From CAYMPH01 sp964392365 (GTDB lineage: Bacteria > Spirochaetota > UBA4802 > UBA5550), in assembly GCA_964392365.1 (NCBI GenBank), contig CAYMPH010000001.1, positions 62,001 to 126,000 on the forward strand: a DNA stretch of 64,000 nucleotides, written 5' to 3'. A model generated the notes under the pieces. The model had not been told where the DNA came from and ran no database searches. It saw only the letters and a program-made list of their open reading frames with translations. Position 1 is the stretch's first letter, and every line of letters begins with the position of its first letter. Position numbers and translations under genes: made by a program. This document shows, in pieces, positions 9,842-18,948 of this stretch.

Positions 9842-10441
9842 TCATTTTTCTATAAGCTTTACGAAATCCGCATAAGGAGCGAATCCGGACAATCTTCTGG
9901 AGCCGTATATATAAGCCGGGACTGCAGAGATACCCAGTGATGCAGCACTTTCCCAGTCTGCATCAACAGATGATCTGCAGCTTCCTGATTCAATAACTCC
10001 TCTTGCATTATCAGCGGAAAGACCTACTTCAGATGCAATTCCAGCCAGTTCGTCGATCAGAGCAATATTTTCCCCTTCAACAAAAAACGCCCGGTATACA
10101 GCTCTGTGAAATGCATCACCCTTCCCCTGTGCTTCAGCCCATTTCCCCAGTTCCTGGGCCCGCCTGCTGTTATAAGTATGAGAGCGCTCTGTAAGAGGAA
10201 GCCCTTCAGCGTTTGCAGCCTGGCGCAGCCTTGCCTGCATGGACTTGATCCGCATCTCCATCCCGGCAAAAAGTCTGGTTATCTCTATACCTTCCTCAGG
10301 TACTTCCGGATGCAGCGGGAATACTTTCCATTTAATCTCAAGTCCGAACTCTTTCTGTAGACGGTCGGTACGCACGGTACCGAGATAACACCATGGTCAG
10401 GTATAATCGAAAAAAACCTCAAGTACTGGCTTACTATTCAT
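9842..10441 (-). CDS. DsbA/FrnE-family thiol oxidoreductase, probable selenoprotein (in-frame UGA = Sec15)
   Basis: Reading from the ATG at 10441, which has GAGGAG eight bases upstream, gives 199 residues with one in-frame TGA at 10397-10399. The N-terminus reads ...EVFFDYT-U-P-W-C-YLGT. DsbA-like FrnE proteins have DYTCPWC here, so the TGA replaces the first Cys of the CxxC active site, giving U15-P-W-C18. The remainder is an intact DsbA fold with the cis-Pro region GISAVPAY near the C-terminus. A perfect 7-bp hairpin lies 13 bases after the UGA, as expected of a bacterial SECIS. Without recoding, a GTG at residue 23 would give a protein lacking the active site. The alternative is a nonsense-mutated gene, but no other lesion is seen. 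Role: thiol-disulphide or peroxide-linked redox chemistry. Confidence 0.82.
10365..10383 (-). promoter_or_regulatory. SECIS-like hairpin downstream of UGA
   Basis: On the coding (minus) strand the stem TCGGTAC pairs perfectly with GTACCGA around the five-base loop CGTGC. The loop starts 20 bases after the UGA codon and its second base is G. Bacterial SECIS elements are known to lie within the coding sequence with the apical loop roughly 16-37 bases after the UGA and a G in the first two loop positions. This hairpin meets those rules; the function is inferred. Confidence 0.6.
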
Positions 10442-10517
10442 GGATTTACTCCTCATTAGATTGAAGCTATAAGAATTTTTCAGTCATTCATCATTTATTA
10501 ATTAAATTATTGATGTT

Positions 10518-11288
10518 CTAACCAATACGTATTGATCGCATACTGATTGATCCGCCCCATATTTTATCAGCAAAAAATGATACAGCCTCATCTTTTTCTT
10601 TCAATGCTAAAACATATAATAGCGGAAGATAATGTTCAGAGGTATTTACTGACAGCTCAGCAGGTTTCCCGTATTTTTCATAATGAATAATCGCATTATG
10701 ATTATCTGTTTCAATCCAGTCTGCAACCTGGTTGTCAAAATGAACAGCCCAGTCAAACGCAACATCTTCCCATACAACCATCCTTAAATTATGAACTATA
10801 TTTCCGCTGCCGATTACAAGCACACCCTGTTCTCGCAGTAAAGATAACTGCTTTCCTGCATCGTAATGCTCCTGCGGAGTTAATGTCCGGTCAAGACTTA
10901 ATTGAACAACCGGTATATCAGCATCAGGAAACATTTTATACAGCACTGACCAGCAGCCATGATCAAACCCGCGTTCATAATCCGGAACTGCATTAAATTT
11001 TTTCAGAATCTTTACAACATTTTCAGCAAGCTCAGGTGATCCTGGAGCCGGATAAATGATATTATATAATTCATCAGGAAACCCGTAAAAATCATAAATT
11101 GTTCCGGGAGATTCCATTGCTGATACCCGGATTCCGTTTGTCTCCCAGTGCGCAGATATACAAAGAATTGCTTTTGGACGCGGCAGTGCTTTACCTTCTT
11201 CAATCCAGGATATGCTGAATTCATTTTCTTCAATTGCATTCATAGGATTGCCGTGACCGACAAAAATTACAGGCATTTTATCTGACAT
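10518..11288 (-). CDS. ygiD: 4,5-DOPA dioxygenase-like extradiol enzyme (LigB/YgiD family)
   Basis: The 256-residue protein matches the YgiD/plant DODA branch of class III extradiol dioxygenases. Probable metal ligands are His12 (VGHGNPM), His47 (SAHWE) and His219 (SEHYLP); His110 (FDHG) and His166 (GNIVHNL) are conserved catalytic candidates. These enzymes open catechol rings and in bacteria the physiological substrate is usually unknown. The gene follows no obvious operon, with the selenoprotein gene 76 bases further down on the same strand. Full length for the family. Confidence 0.88.
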   Translation of the reverse strand: MSDKMPVIFVGHGNPMNAIEENEFSISWIEEGKALPRPKAILCISAHWETNGIRVSAMESPGTIYDFYGFPDELYNIIYPAPGSPELAENVVKILKKFNAVPDYERGFDHGCWSVLYKMFPDADIPVVQLSLDRTLTPQEHYDAGKQLSLLREQGVLVIGSGNIVHNLRMVVWEDVAFDWAVHFDNQVADWIETDNHNAIIHYEKYGKPAELSVNTSEHYLPLLYVLALKEKDEAVSFFADKIWGGSISMRSIRIG

Positions 11289-11451
11289 TGTTTTTTATAA
11301 ATATCCTGTTATATTATTATTTAAAAGCTGTTTCAATAACGTATTCTGCATTTAAAACCATAGACCCTTACCGGACAGTTCTTTTTAAAGCGTGCCCCTG
11401 CGTCTTCAATTACAGATTACTTTTAACAGAAGATAAAATCAACTATAATTC

Positions 11452-11479
11452 TTGACAAACTGTTTTATAAGATTTAAAT
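11452..11479 (+). promoter_or_regulatory. Candidate sigma-70 promoter for the FecR/TPR gene
   Basis: A perfect TTGACA at 11452-11457 is followed after 16 bases by TTAAAT (4 of 6 matches to TATAAT). It lies about 80 bases before the ATG at 11561. The -10 is weak, so the call is tentative. Confidence 0.4.
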
Positions 11480-11560
11480 AATCAAAAGTTATTATATTAA
11501 ACATGACAGTATAATGATTAACAAATATGAAGAACTGATTAAAGATTATAGAAGGAATCC

Positions 11561-12376
11561 ATGAATACAAATATCAGATTATTATTGTCCATATTTTTCA
11601 CATGCATAATTTTATTAGATCCATTATACGCAGGGATAAACGCAAAATTATCTCTTCATGTCGGAACTGTCATCATTGAAAGAAATGGCAATCAGCTTAC
11701 ACCGAAAACAGATCTGCAGCTAAACGATGGCGATATCATTCAAATTGCAGAAAACTCCAGTGTAAGCATTTTAGTAAACGGAACATTCAACATAAGAATA
11801 ACAGGTTCTAAAAAATTTATTCTTAATAAAACTTCCATAGATAGAGAAATTAAAAAAAGCGAAGAAATATCCGGTTTAATTGATAAGCTTTCAAAAAACA
11901 GTCCCTTAAACTCAAAACAAACTCTCGTTTTCGCTGTAAGAGGATTTGCCCCTGAAACAAGAACAAGGGGTACAAAAAAAACAACTAAAAATGATTCCCT
12001 GGATAAAGATTTAAAAGATGCTGCAGATGCATACGAGGCTGGAGATTATACAAAAGCTGCAGAACTTTTTGAAATTATTATTGGCAAACAGGATATTACC
12101 GACCGTGTTAAACTTAATGCAAAATTCATAGCTGCGGAAATATATTTCAAAAAAACGGACTATACAAAAGCCATCGCCTATTACAAAACACTAGATTATC
12201 AGAATGAAGCTTTCAGCAATCAAAACAGAGAAATTATTCTCGTACGTCTTGCGCTTTGTTCCGACCTGACCGGAGATTTAAAATCGAAAAAGAAATATAC
12301 AGATCATTATTTCTCTATTTATGCAAACGATGGATCTTTCAAAGACATGATGAAAACCCTTGCAGAAAAAGAATAA
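11561..12376 (+). CDS. Exported FecR-like/TPR protein
   Basis: The 271-residue protein has a signal peptide at 1-24 (ends LYAG). Residues about 28-95 resemble a FecR domain: VGTVIIERNG, NDGDIIQIAENSSVSI, with beta-rich spacing. From about 140 onward there are TPR-like helical repeats (AADAYEAGDYTKAAELFE; AEIYFKKTDYTKAIAYYK). An AGGAA site precedes the ATG. In spirochaetes FecR-like exported proteins are common and are not always linked to iron uptake. The gene converges on the TPR-CHAT gene with a four-base gap, and both proteins are exported TPR proteins, so a shared envelope role is possible but unproven. Confidence 0.75.
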   Translation: MNTNIRLLLSIFFTCIILLDPLYAGINAKLSLHVGTVIIERNGNQLTPKTDLQLNDGDIIQIAENSSVSILVNGTFNIRITGSKKFILNKTSIDREIKKSEEISGLIDKLSKNSPLNSKQTLVFAVRGFAPETRTRGTKKTTKNDSLDKDLKDAADAYEAGDYTKAAELFEIIIGKQDITDRVKLNAKFIAAEIYFKKTDYTKAIAYYKTLDYQNEAFSNQNREIILVRLALCSDLTGDLKSKKKYTDHYFSIYANDGSFKDMMKTLAEKE

Positions 12377-12380
12377 AACT

Positions 12381-15257
12381 TTATTTTCCGTAATATATAA
12401 ACGGCGCCCAGTGAAACGGGTTCCGGTATTTCCCTTTAATAAACTTTCTCTTCATTTCGTTAATTGCTTTATCGTAAGTTATTTTCTTTTCATTTACGAG
12501 ACTGTACATGCCAATCATGAATTCCATTGTAGATTTATCATCCACCTGCCATAGAGAAACAGACATCCCGTTTGCTCCTGCAAGAAGAAAAGCCTGCGTA
12601 AGACCCACAACGCCCTCACCGTCGTAAACTTTTCCAAGTCCAGTTTCGCACGCTGAAAGGCATACGAAATCCGCATTGAGATCAAGTGCTGCAATCTCAT
12701 TCATGCGCAGAAATCCGTCTTCACCGTTTTTTTCCTCTTTATGTTGAGACAGCACCAGAGCTGAAAGTTCAGGAAACTCAGCAACAACAAGACCATGTGT
12801 GGCAAAATGGATCACTCTGTATTTTTTTAATTCTCCTTTTGATGAAAGTAATTTTATAGCTGATTCATCAACTTTATCGCCAGTATAAATTTCAGTTTTC
12901 TTTATTATCTTTTCAATTGCCTTAACCTCGGCCAATGTTCCCGGCAGATTCTCCCACTCGCGATATCCTAAAGATGCATAAGTCTTGCGGATACTTTCAC
13001 CTCTGCTTAAAGCAGCAAATGTTATATTTTTCAAATCATCCAGCTGCTTTTCAGATTCAATCATATCTTTTTTATAGCTGATACGATCATATACAGCTCC
13101 GCCGAAAGCGACCAGAGGCTTTCTCTTATCATCATATATTCTTTTATTCAGAATTTCAGAAACTGTGAGAGATTGAGTGTACTTGATATTGAATTTTTCT
13201 ACAAGATATTTCCCGTCAGGCATTATAAGGGTTTCAAACGGAATCAGCGCAAGTACGCCGTCCGGTATTATTATCAGCTCGCTTTTGCCTTCAAGCTGTT
13301 TTTCCAAACCTTTGAACAGAAGGTTGTATAGTCCTTTACTGATTTGTTTTAAGGATTCATTTTCTTTATCCGTCAAATCCTGTCTGGAAAGAAGGTGACG
13401 GTAGTAATTGATTAATTTTTCGAATTCAAATCCGGGGAGTTCATTTACAGGCTGGTCATTTTTCTTCTTGATTGCAATACCGCGCATTTTATCATAACTG
13501 GAATTGATTACTTCAAGATATTTATTTTTTATTAAATTATTAAAATTCTGATCACGAATCTCGCTTGAGATTACTGAGCTTTTATCAGCTACAATTCTTG
13601 CAAAACGTATATCTAAATTTTTACTTGAATAACTTATTATTGCAGTGTCAGATTCAAGTTTTTTCTGATATTCATTAATATCTGCAATACGAATCGATTT
13701 TTCATTAATTTTCTCACCCAGTTTTTCAATCAGATATTTTGCTGATGAGAGATCAACAGTATTGAATGCAAGTGCAGAATTATTGTCCCGTATATATGTT
13801 GATATGAGCCACTGATAAACGCTTATCTCAGATGCGAAGTAATCCCTGCGAGCTGCTCCCGAAGCCGTAAGCCGCAATTCTTCTGTAAGAATAATAGCCC
13901 TTTTAAAAAAATCAGCAGCTTTTTTGTAATCTTTTAACCACCAGTGAGCAGCCCCTATGCTACTTAGAGAAGTTGCAATCGAATCTTTTTTTTTGAATTC
14001 TTCATTAATAACAAGGGCTTTATTGTAATACTCCAGCGCTTTATTAAATTCTCCCCTGGAAAAATACACAAATCCGATGCTGTATAATTGATCAGCTACA
14101 TCCACTTTTAAACCAAGCTGTTCATTGATACTCATGGCTCTATTGAAATATTCCATGGCTTTGTCATTCTGCATACGGGTTCTATATAACACCCCGATAT
14201 TATTAAAATTGACTGCAATTTCTTTTTTGATGCCAAGTTTTTCATTTATAACCAGCGATTTCTGGTAATTCTCCATAGCAATGTCAAGTTGTTTAAGGGC
14301 ACTATAAGTCACTCCGATGTTGTTTAAATTAACTGCAACCATGTCTTTCAAGCCAAGTTTTTCGTTTATCTCCAGTGAGGTTTTATAATATTCCAGCGCT
14401 TTTTCATATTGTCCCCATAAATATAAAACATGCCCAATATTGTTTAAATCCGCTGCTATCTGATCTTTTCTTCCGAGTTTTTTATCAATAACCAGAGCCT
14501 GCCTATAATATGCAATTGCCTTGTCGTATTGCCCCCATGCATCATAAACCATTCCCATGTTGTTTAATGTAATTGCCAGATCTCCTTTCAATCCCAGTTC
14601 TTCATTTATCCTGAGGGCTTTATTATAATTTGCCAGAGCCGTATCATATTTCCCCTGATAATAATATATCAGACCAATTTTGTTTAGCTGATTGGCAATC
14701 TGATTATTAATGCCGAGTTCTTCATTGATTCTAAGTGCCTTATTGTAATATTCAAGCGCTTTTTCATATTCCGCCTTTGAGTAATAAACCATCCCTATAT
14801 TATCGAATTGAGTGGCAACATGAATTCTTTCTCCGAATTTTTCTTTCAATGTAAGAGCTTTATTGAAATAATCCAGGGCAAGATCATACTGCCCCAGAGT
14901 ATGATAAACTAACCCTATGCTGTTTGAAACAAATGCAATCTCGAGATTTATACCAAGCTCTTCGTTGATGGCAAGAGACTTCTTGTAATATTCAAGCGCT
15001 TTGTCGTATTGTGATAATTGCTTATAGCATTTCCCGATCCAGCTGATATAAACTGCTAATTCTTTTTTGCGGTCTGCACCGGCTTTCCTGTCAATTTCAG
15101 AAGCCTTTTCAAATTTTCCTTTTGCAGCTTCAAATTTATTATTGTCGAATAATTGTCTGCCTTCTATATACAATGCATCAGAATCTTCTGCTGCTATTGC
15201 AAAAGTCATTGATACTGCCAGCATGACAAGTGCTGAGATCAATTTTTTTTTATTCAT
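12381..15257 (-). CDS. Exported TPR-CHAT caspase-like protein
   Basis: This 958-residue protein begins with a signal peptide (about 1-22, ends AIAAE). Roughly residues 27-440 are about ten kinesin-light-chain-type TPR units of 40 residues, each with a recurrent ALEYYNKAL.I.EELG pattern. The C-terminal third is a CHAT domain, a caspase-like cysteine protease fold: catalytic His821 in HFATHG and Cys870 in SACETG, followed by GLTQAFLLAGA and VSLWQVDD. Both catalytic residues are present, so it may be active. It lies 15 bases downstream of an exported M48 metalloprotease gene on the same strand. The signal peptide implies action outside the cytoplasm, unlike the CRISPR-linked TPR-CHAT protease. 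Confidence 0.92.
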   Translation of the reverse strand: MNKKKLISALVMLAVSMTFAIAAEDSDALYIEGRQLFDNNKFEAAKGKFEKASEIDRKAGADRKKELAVYISWIGKCYKQLSQYDKALEYYKKSLAINEELGINLEIAFVSNSIGLVYHTLGQYDLALDYFNKALTLKEKFGERIHVATQFDNIGMVYYSKAEYEKALEYYNKALRINEELGINNQIANQLNKIGLIYYYQGKYDTALANYNKALRINEELGLKGDLAITLNNMGMVYDAWGQYDKAIAYYRQALVIDKKLGRKDQIAADLNNIGHVLYLWGQYEKALEYYKTSLEINEKLGLKDMVAVNLNNIGVTYSALKQLDIAMENYQKSLVINEKLGIKKEIAVNFNNIGVLYRTRMQNDKAMEYFNRAMSINEQLGLKVDVADQLYSIGFVYFSRGEFNKALEYYNKALVINEEFKKKDSIATSLSSIGAAHWWLKDYKKAADFFKRAIILTEELRLTASGAARRDYFASEISVYQWLISTYIRDNNSALAFNTVDLSSAKYLIEKLGEKINEKSIRIADINEYQKKLESDTAIISYSSKNLDIRFARIVADKSSVISSEIRDQNFNNLIKNKYLEVINSSYDKMRGIAIKKKNDQPVNELPGFEFEKLINYYRHLLSRQDLTDKENESLKQISKGLYNLLFKGLEKQLEGKSELIIIPDGVLALIPFETLIMPDGKYLVEKFNIKYTQSLTVSEILNKRIYDDKRKPLVAFGGAVYDRISYKKDMIESEKQLDDLKNITFAALSRGESIRKTYASLGYREWENLPGTLAEVKAIEKIIKKTEIYTGDKVDESAIKLLSSKGELKKYRVIHFATHGLVVAEFPELSALVLSQHKEEKNGEDGFLRMNEIAALDLNADFVCLSACETGLGKVYDGEGVVGLTQAFLLAGANGMSVSLWQVDDKSTMEFMIGMYSLVNEKKITYDKAINEMKRKFIKGKYRNPFHWAPFIYYGK

Positions 15258-15272
15258 AACCGTTGTCCTTTT

Positions 15273-17210
15273 TTACTGTACCAGTATAATCTTATCCGCT
15301 GTGCCGAGAATATATTTTATAAATGCATTACATCCATCTCCGCCATATAAATAATAATCGCCTGACATTCCTTTGCTCTGCCCTAAAATCTCTTCTACCT
15401 GATTCATTGGAGTACCAACGCCGAATTTTCCATTTACGGGCGGAGCTTCTTTTGATATTATCATTATCTGATTCACAAATCCCCCATCCATCACCAGTAA
15501 AACATTTTTCTGTCTGTACGTCCAGGTTTCATACCTGCCGTCAGTTTCAATAGCAGAAGGCTTTTTCCAGAGCTTTAAAACAGTTTTTATGGAATCTCCG
15601 GCTTTTACTCCATCAACTGTATATTTTACAGATGATTTTATCTTCTTTGGAATTTCCACTCCGGTTCTATCCGAGAGATAAGCAGCCCATTGAGATTTTG
15701 AATCATATCTGCTTATATATAAATCCGAAAGACCTTTTGCCTCAGCAGAATTACCTACATCTTCAAGCAAAATTGCCAGGTTTAAAACTGGAGTATAATC
15801 ACTAAACACATAATTTTTATCCAGCAGCTGACACTTTCTTATATAATCCTTAAGATCATCAATATGACCGGCAGCAGGATCATTTACAGCATTCCCGGTT
15901 TGTTTCATATATTCAGCATCAATATAAGCTGCAAGTTTTTTATAAACTGCCATTGCATTATCTTTTTCACCACATAGATAATAAACCATGCCAAGATTCG
16001 AAATAGTAATCATCGTAGAAAGACTTTTTGCGGATTTATTTGAAATCTCCAAAGCTCTTTTCATTATATTTTTATCAGATGAATACGAAAGCAGCACTGC
16101 GTAAGATGAATTGAATTCTGGATCTAAAGCTTTATTCATGACAATTTCATAAGCTTTCGCGGCATTATTATAAAAAGATATATTTCCGGGAATCCCGCTG
16201 CCTCTTGTTGTTTTTCCTTTAGCAACCATGTCATCCCTGAAAGAAGGCATTCCAATTATCACCCTGAGCTTCTGACTTTTTATAGGTACTGTTGAAAGCC
16301 ACAATTTATATTTTGCAGCAGCGATGGCTTTTAATATATGAATATTTCCCGGATACATCTTTAAAGAATTCTCCAGAAAGGTTATGCCTGCTTCAAGATT
16401 CCTCCCGAATTGAATATTTTCAAAAGTCATATCCATCTTTGCGGCCCATTTATAAAAATCAGTTCCTTTTTTATTAAAGGCTGCTATTCTTTCATGAGCA
16501 GTCGGATGACTTGAAAAATAATTAATATTTAAATTTGAATTTTTTTTAAATTTCTGCATTAAATTGTTAAGATAAGAAAGCAGATCGATCATGCTGTATG
16601 GATCATAGCCGGCATTTTTCAAAAACATGTATCCGGTCATATCTGCATCAAACTCATTTGATTTTGAATGCTCAGCCATTTTGATTGAAAACTCGTCTCT
16701 GCTTTTCCCCATCAATGACCAGTATTTTTTTATATCATTAAAAGAATGCCTGTTATAATAATGAGCAAGCTCATGAGCCAGTAATGGAGCCAGTAATCTT
16801 TCTCTGTAATACTGGATACCGCGCAGTTTTCCTGCAGCTCCATTTTTCTTCATGGCTGCAGATGCCCATGTATCAAACACCTTTAAAACTTCCGAGTGTA
16901 TTATAAATTGTCCGCCTGGTAGAGCGCATGCATTAAATGAATTATTGTTTACAATGGTATATACTAAATTAAAAGGTTTGTTGCCTGAGGCTTTAGAAAT
17001 ACGGATAAATGCCTTATCTATCGGCTCCTTCCAGTCTCCTGCCGGAATTTCACCACCATTTTGAGACTGGTATTGAGTATACCACACTTCGCTTCTTCTT
17101 TGTAAATGTTCCCATAAAACAGCATCTTCCTCATCTGCAGCGAATATACTTTGAGCCGGAAGAAATTGAGTTATTATAAAAAGAATAAATAAAATTCTAA
17201 TAATTTTCAC
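15273..17210 (-). CDS. Exported M48-family metallopeptidase with TPR and BamE-like C-terminal repeats
   Basis: The 645-residue protein has a signal peptide (about 1-24). The zinc site is HELAH at His146-Glu147-His150 with third ligand Glu186 in NEFDAD, and the preceding ALPGGQFIIH motif is diagnostic of M48 peptidases of the BepA/LoiP/Oma1 type. Helical TPR-like sequence covers about 270-520. The last 110 residues hold two units resembling the SmpA/BamE (BLIP-like) fold (VKAGDSIKTVL..W..P / WTYRQKN...DGGFVNQI and a second degenerate copy). It is expected in the periplasm or at the outer membrane for protein quality control. The gene is first in an apparent operon with the TPR-CHAT gene. Confidence 0.88.
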   Translation of the reverse strand: MKIIRILFILFIITQFLPAQSIFAADEEDAVLWEHLQRRSEVWYTQYQSQNGGEIPAGDWKEPIDKAFIRISKASGNKPFNLVYTIVNNNSFNACALPGGQFIIHSEVLKVFDTWASAAMKKNGAAGKLRGIQYYRERLLAPLLAHELAHYYNRHSFNDIKKYWSLMGKSRDEFSIKMAEHSKSNEFDADMTGYMFLKNAGYDPYSMIDLLSYLNNLMQKFKKNSNLNINYFSSHPTAHERIAAFNKKGTDFYKWAAKMDMTFENIQFGRNLEAGITFLENSLKMYPGNIHILKAIAAAKYKLWLSTVPIKSQKLRVIIGMPSFRDDMVAKGKTTRGSGIPGNISFYNNAAKAYEIVMNKALDPEFNSSYAVLLSYSSDKNIMKRALEISNKSAKSLSTMITISNLGMVYYLCGEKDNAMAVYKKLAAYIDAEYMKQTGNAVNDPAAGHIDDLKDYIRKCQLLDKNYVFSDYTPVLNLAILLEDVGNSAEAKGLSDLYISRYDSKSQWAAYLSDRTGVEIPKKIKSSVKYTVDGVKAGDSIKTVLKLWKKPSAIETDGRYETWTYRQKNVLLVMDGGFVNQIMIISKEAPPVNGKFGVGTPMNQVEEILGQSKGMSGDYYLYGGDGCNAFIKYILGTADKIILVQ

Positions 17211-17525
17211 AATAATTACTCCAATAAAAATTATACTCTCTAAAACGTATTCAAATGATATTGATAATTAAGTAATAATGAATTATGTAATAATTCATTA
17301 TTTTAAAAAGAAGCAGGATAATATAAAATATCAATCTTTTTTTATATTAATAAAGTCTGACTGAATAAAAAATTTCAATTCGAATTTTATGTAAATTCAC
17401 TCAGCTTCTTATTTAAAACTGAATAAACTATAATACTTGACATCATCTCTTTTAACTGAAAAAGTTATTAAATTAAATCGTAAATAAAAAAATTTTCTAT
17501 TATAAACAAAGACAGGTGATCATTG
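17211..17525. other. AT-rich divergent promoter region
   Basis: This lies between the divergently transcribed M48 gene and the FlgO/CsgG-like gene. A TTGACA at 17437-17442 is the only good -35-like sequence, without a convincing -10 at the normal spacing. No RNA gene or repeat is recognised. Confidence 0.4.
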
Positions 17526-18443
17526 ATGCATAAAAAATCTAGAAATACGGCATATATTTTTGCAGGGAAATATCATCTATTATTTGCGCTGCTAATTATT
17601 TTAAATTTCATCACAGCTGCATCCGCATCGAAAACTGAAGATTTTATTGCAGATAAAACTCGCGAACTTCTAAAAAACTACAGGGGAAAAAGCAGCCAGC
17701 GGATCGCTATTGTCAGGGGAAATGATCTTGATAAAAAATCGAATATAGTTCCTTCTGTTATTGTTAATACTGTAACTAAAACTGTATTTGACGACGGCAG
17801 ATTCAGCATAGTGGAAAGAGAACTGCTGAACAAGATAATAGATGAAATGACGCTTCAGCAGACCGGCTTGGTTGAGGGCAGCGCAGTAAATGAGCTCGGC
17901 AAACTTTCCGGCGCACAAATTGTACTTATTGTAAAATCTGATGGAGATATTATTGATTTAAGAATTCTATCGGTAGAAAGCGGCGAAATTCTTGCCTTTT
18001 CATCCGGAATGCTGCCCAAAGACTCTTCATCCAATCTTGAAAGGCTGAAAGAAAAATATCTCTCAATTGAATGTCCCGGACAGACAAAAGAAAACCGTGA
18101 TGTGGTAATTGCAAGCTTCAACGCTTATCCTGAAGACAAAAGAGAATTTTACATTTTAGCAATGATCAATTCCTGCGAAGCACAGGTTGAGCAGGCAAAG
18201 CAGAATGAAAATCTAGCTAAAAAAAAGAAGGAACTGGGACTGGAAGGCAAATCAATTGAGCAGCTTGAAAAAATGTTTATTGAAAAAGATACCCAGAAAT
18301 ATCCGTCAAAAGCTGTAAGAAAAATGATGATTGAAAACTTAAGCAAGGCATATCTGAAAGATATGCCTGAAAAAAATCCGGAAATGAAAACATTCTACAG
18401 AGATCTGTATGCAGAAGAGCTTATGAAATATATTGAAAAATAG
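17526..18443 (+). CDS. Exported FlgO/CsgG-like protein
   Basis: The 305-residue product starts at the ATG at 17526, which has AGGTGAT upstream; the in-frame TTG before it is not needed. A hydrophobic export signal covers about 14-35. Residues 55-165 resemble the FlgO/CsgG-type alpha-beta domain: IAIVRGND, IVERELLNKIIDEMTLQQTGLVE, LGKLSGAQIVLIVKSDG. The C-terminal part is charged and helical. The same domain occurs in the gene at 22813. Family members bind lipoprotein or flagellar/outer-membrane structures, but many spirochaete versions are uncharacterised. No lipobox is seen. Confidence 0.65.
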   Translation: MHKKSRNTAYIFAGKYHLLFALLIILNFITAASASKTEDFIADKTRELLKNYRGKSSQRIAIVRGNDLDKKSNIVPSVIVNTVTKTVFDDGRFSIVERELLNKIIDEMTLQQTGLVEGSAVNELGKLSGAQIVLIVKSDGDIIDLRILSVESGEILAFSSGMLPKDSSSNLERLKEKYLSIECPGQTKENRDVVIASFNAYPEDKREFYILAMINSCEAQVEQAKQNENLAKKKKELGLEGKSIEQLEKMFIEKDTQKYPSKAVRKMMIENLSKAYLKDMPEKNPEMKTFYRDLYAEELMKYIEK

Positions 18444-18446
18444 ATT

Positions 18447-18908
18447 TTAATAATCAGCTTCAAGCCGCGCAAGAGTCATTCCGTATTTAAGATTCATGCG
18501 CCGCAGCCTGGTTGAAAGTATAGTCGCAAGTTCTTTCATGATTTTCAGAGAAAATCCTGTGTTATTGCGGCTCATATCAGCAAATGATTCTTTTGATATG
18601 AATATCACGGTTCCTTTTGTTTTGGATATTATTGTGGCTGAATGTTTTTCATCGTTAAGGATAGACATCTCACCAAAGAAATCTCCTTCATCAAGACTCT
18701 GAAGACGTTTATACTTTTTACCTTCGATTTTTTTCAGCACTTCGAAATCGCCGCTGACGATAAAATATAAACCTCTTCCCTCCTCGTTTTCATTTATAAT
18801 AATTTCCATCTCTTTAGTCGGCAGCACCTCAGCTAGATTGCTGAAATCATCAAGCTCCGCATCTGTAAAACTGTTGAAAAAACCTATACGCTTTAGATAT
18901 TCTTTCAT
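18447..18908 (-). CDS. Cyclic-nucleotide-binding-fold protein without output domain
   Basis: The 153-residue protein is a single cNMP-binding beta-roll with an N-terminal helix (YLKRIGFFNSFTDAEL) and phosphate-binding cassette GDFFGEMSILNDEKHSATI. In CRP and PKA this cassette has Arg before the SA pair; here that position is His, so cAMP binding may be lost or altered. There is no helix-turn-helix or kinase domain; the C-terminal 40 residues are a helix. It converges on the FlgO/CsgG-like gene with three bases between stops. A role as an allosteric partner is possible; none is known. Confidence 0.85.
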   Translation of the reverse strand: MKEYLKRIGFFNSFTDAELDDFSNLAEVLPTKEMEIIINENEEGRGLYFIVSGDFEVLKKIEGKKYKRLQSLDEGDFFGEMSILNDEKHSATIISKTKGTVIFISKESFADMSRNNTGFSLKIMKELATILSTRLRRMNLKYGMTLARLEADY

Positions 18909-18948
18909 TGCAGATTAAGCTCCTAATTTTTATTTGTTAAGCGTACTA

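Noticed and set aside
10365..10441. Nonsense-mutated DsbA pseudogene
   Set aside because: No other frameshift or stop, an exact Cys-to-UGA position and a SECIS-like hairpin favour recoding; kept as the alternative to test.
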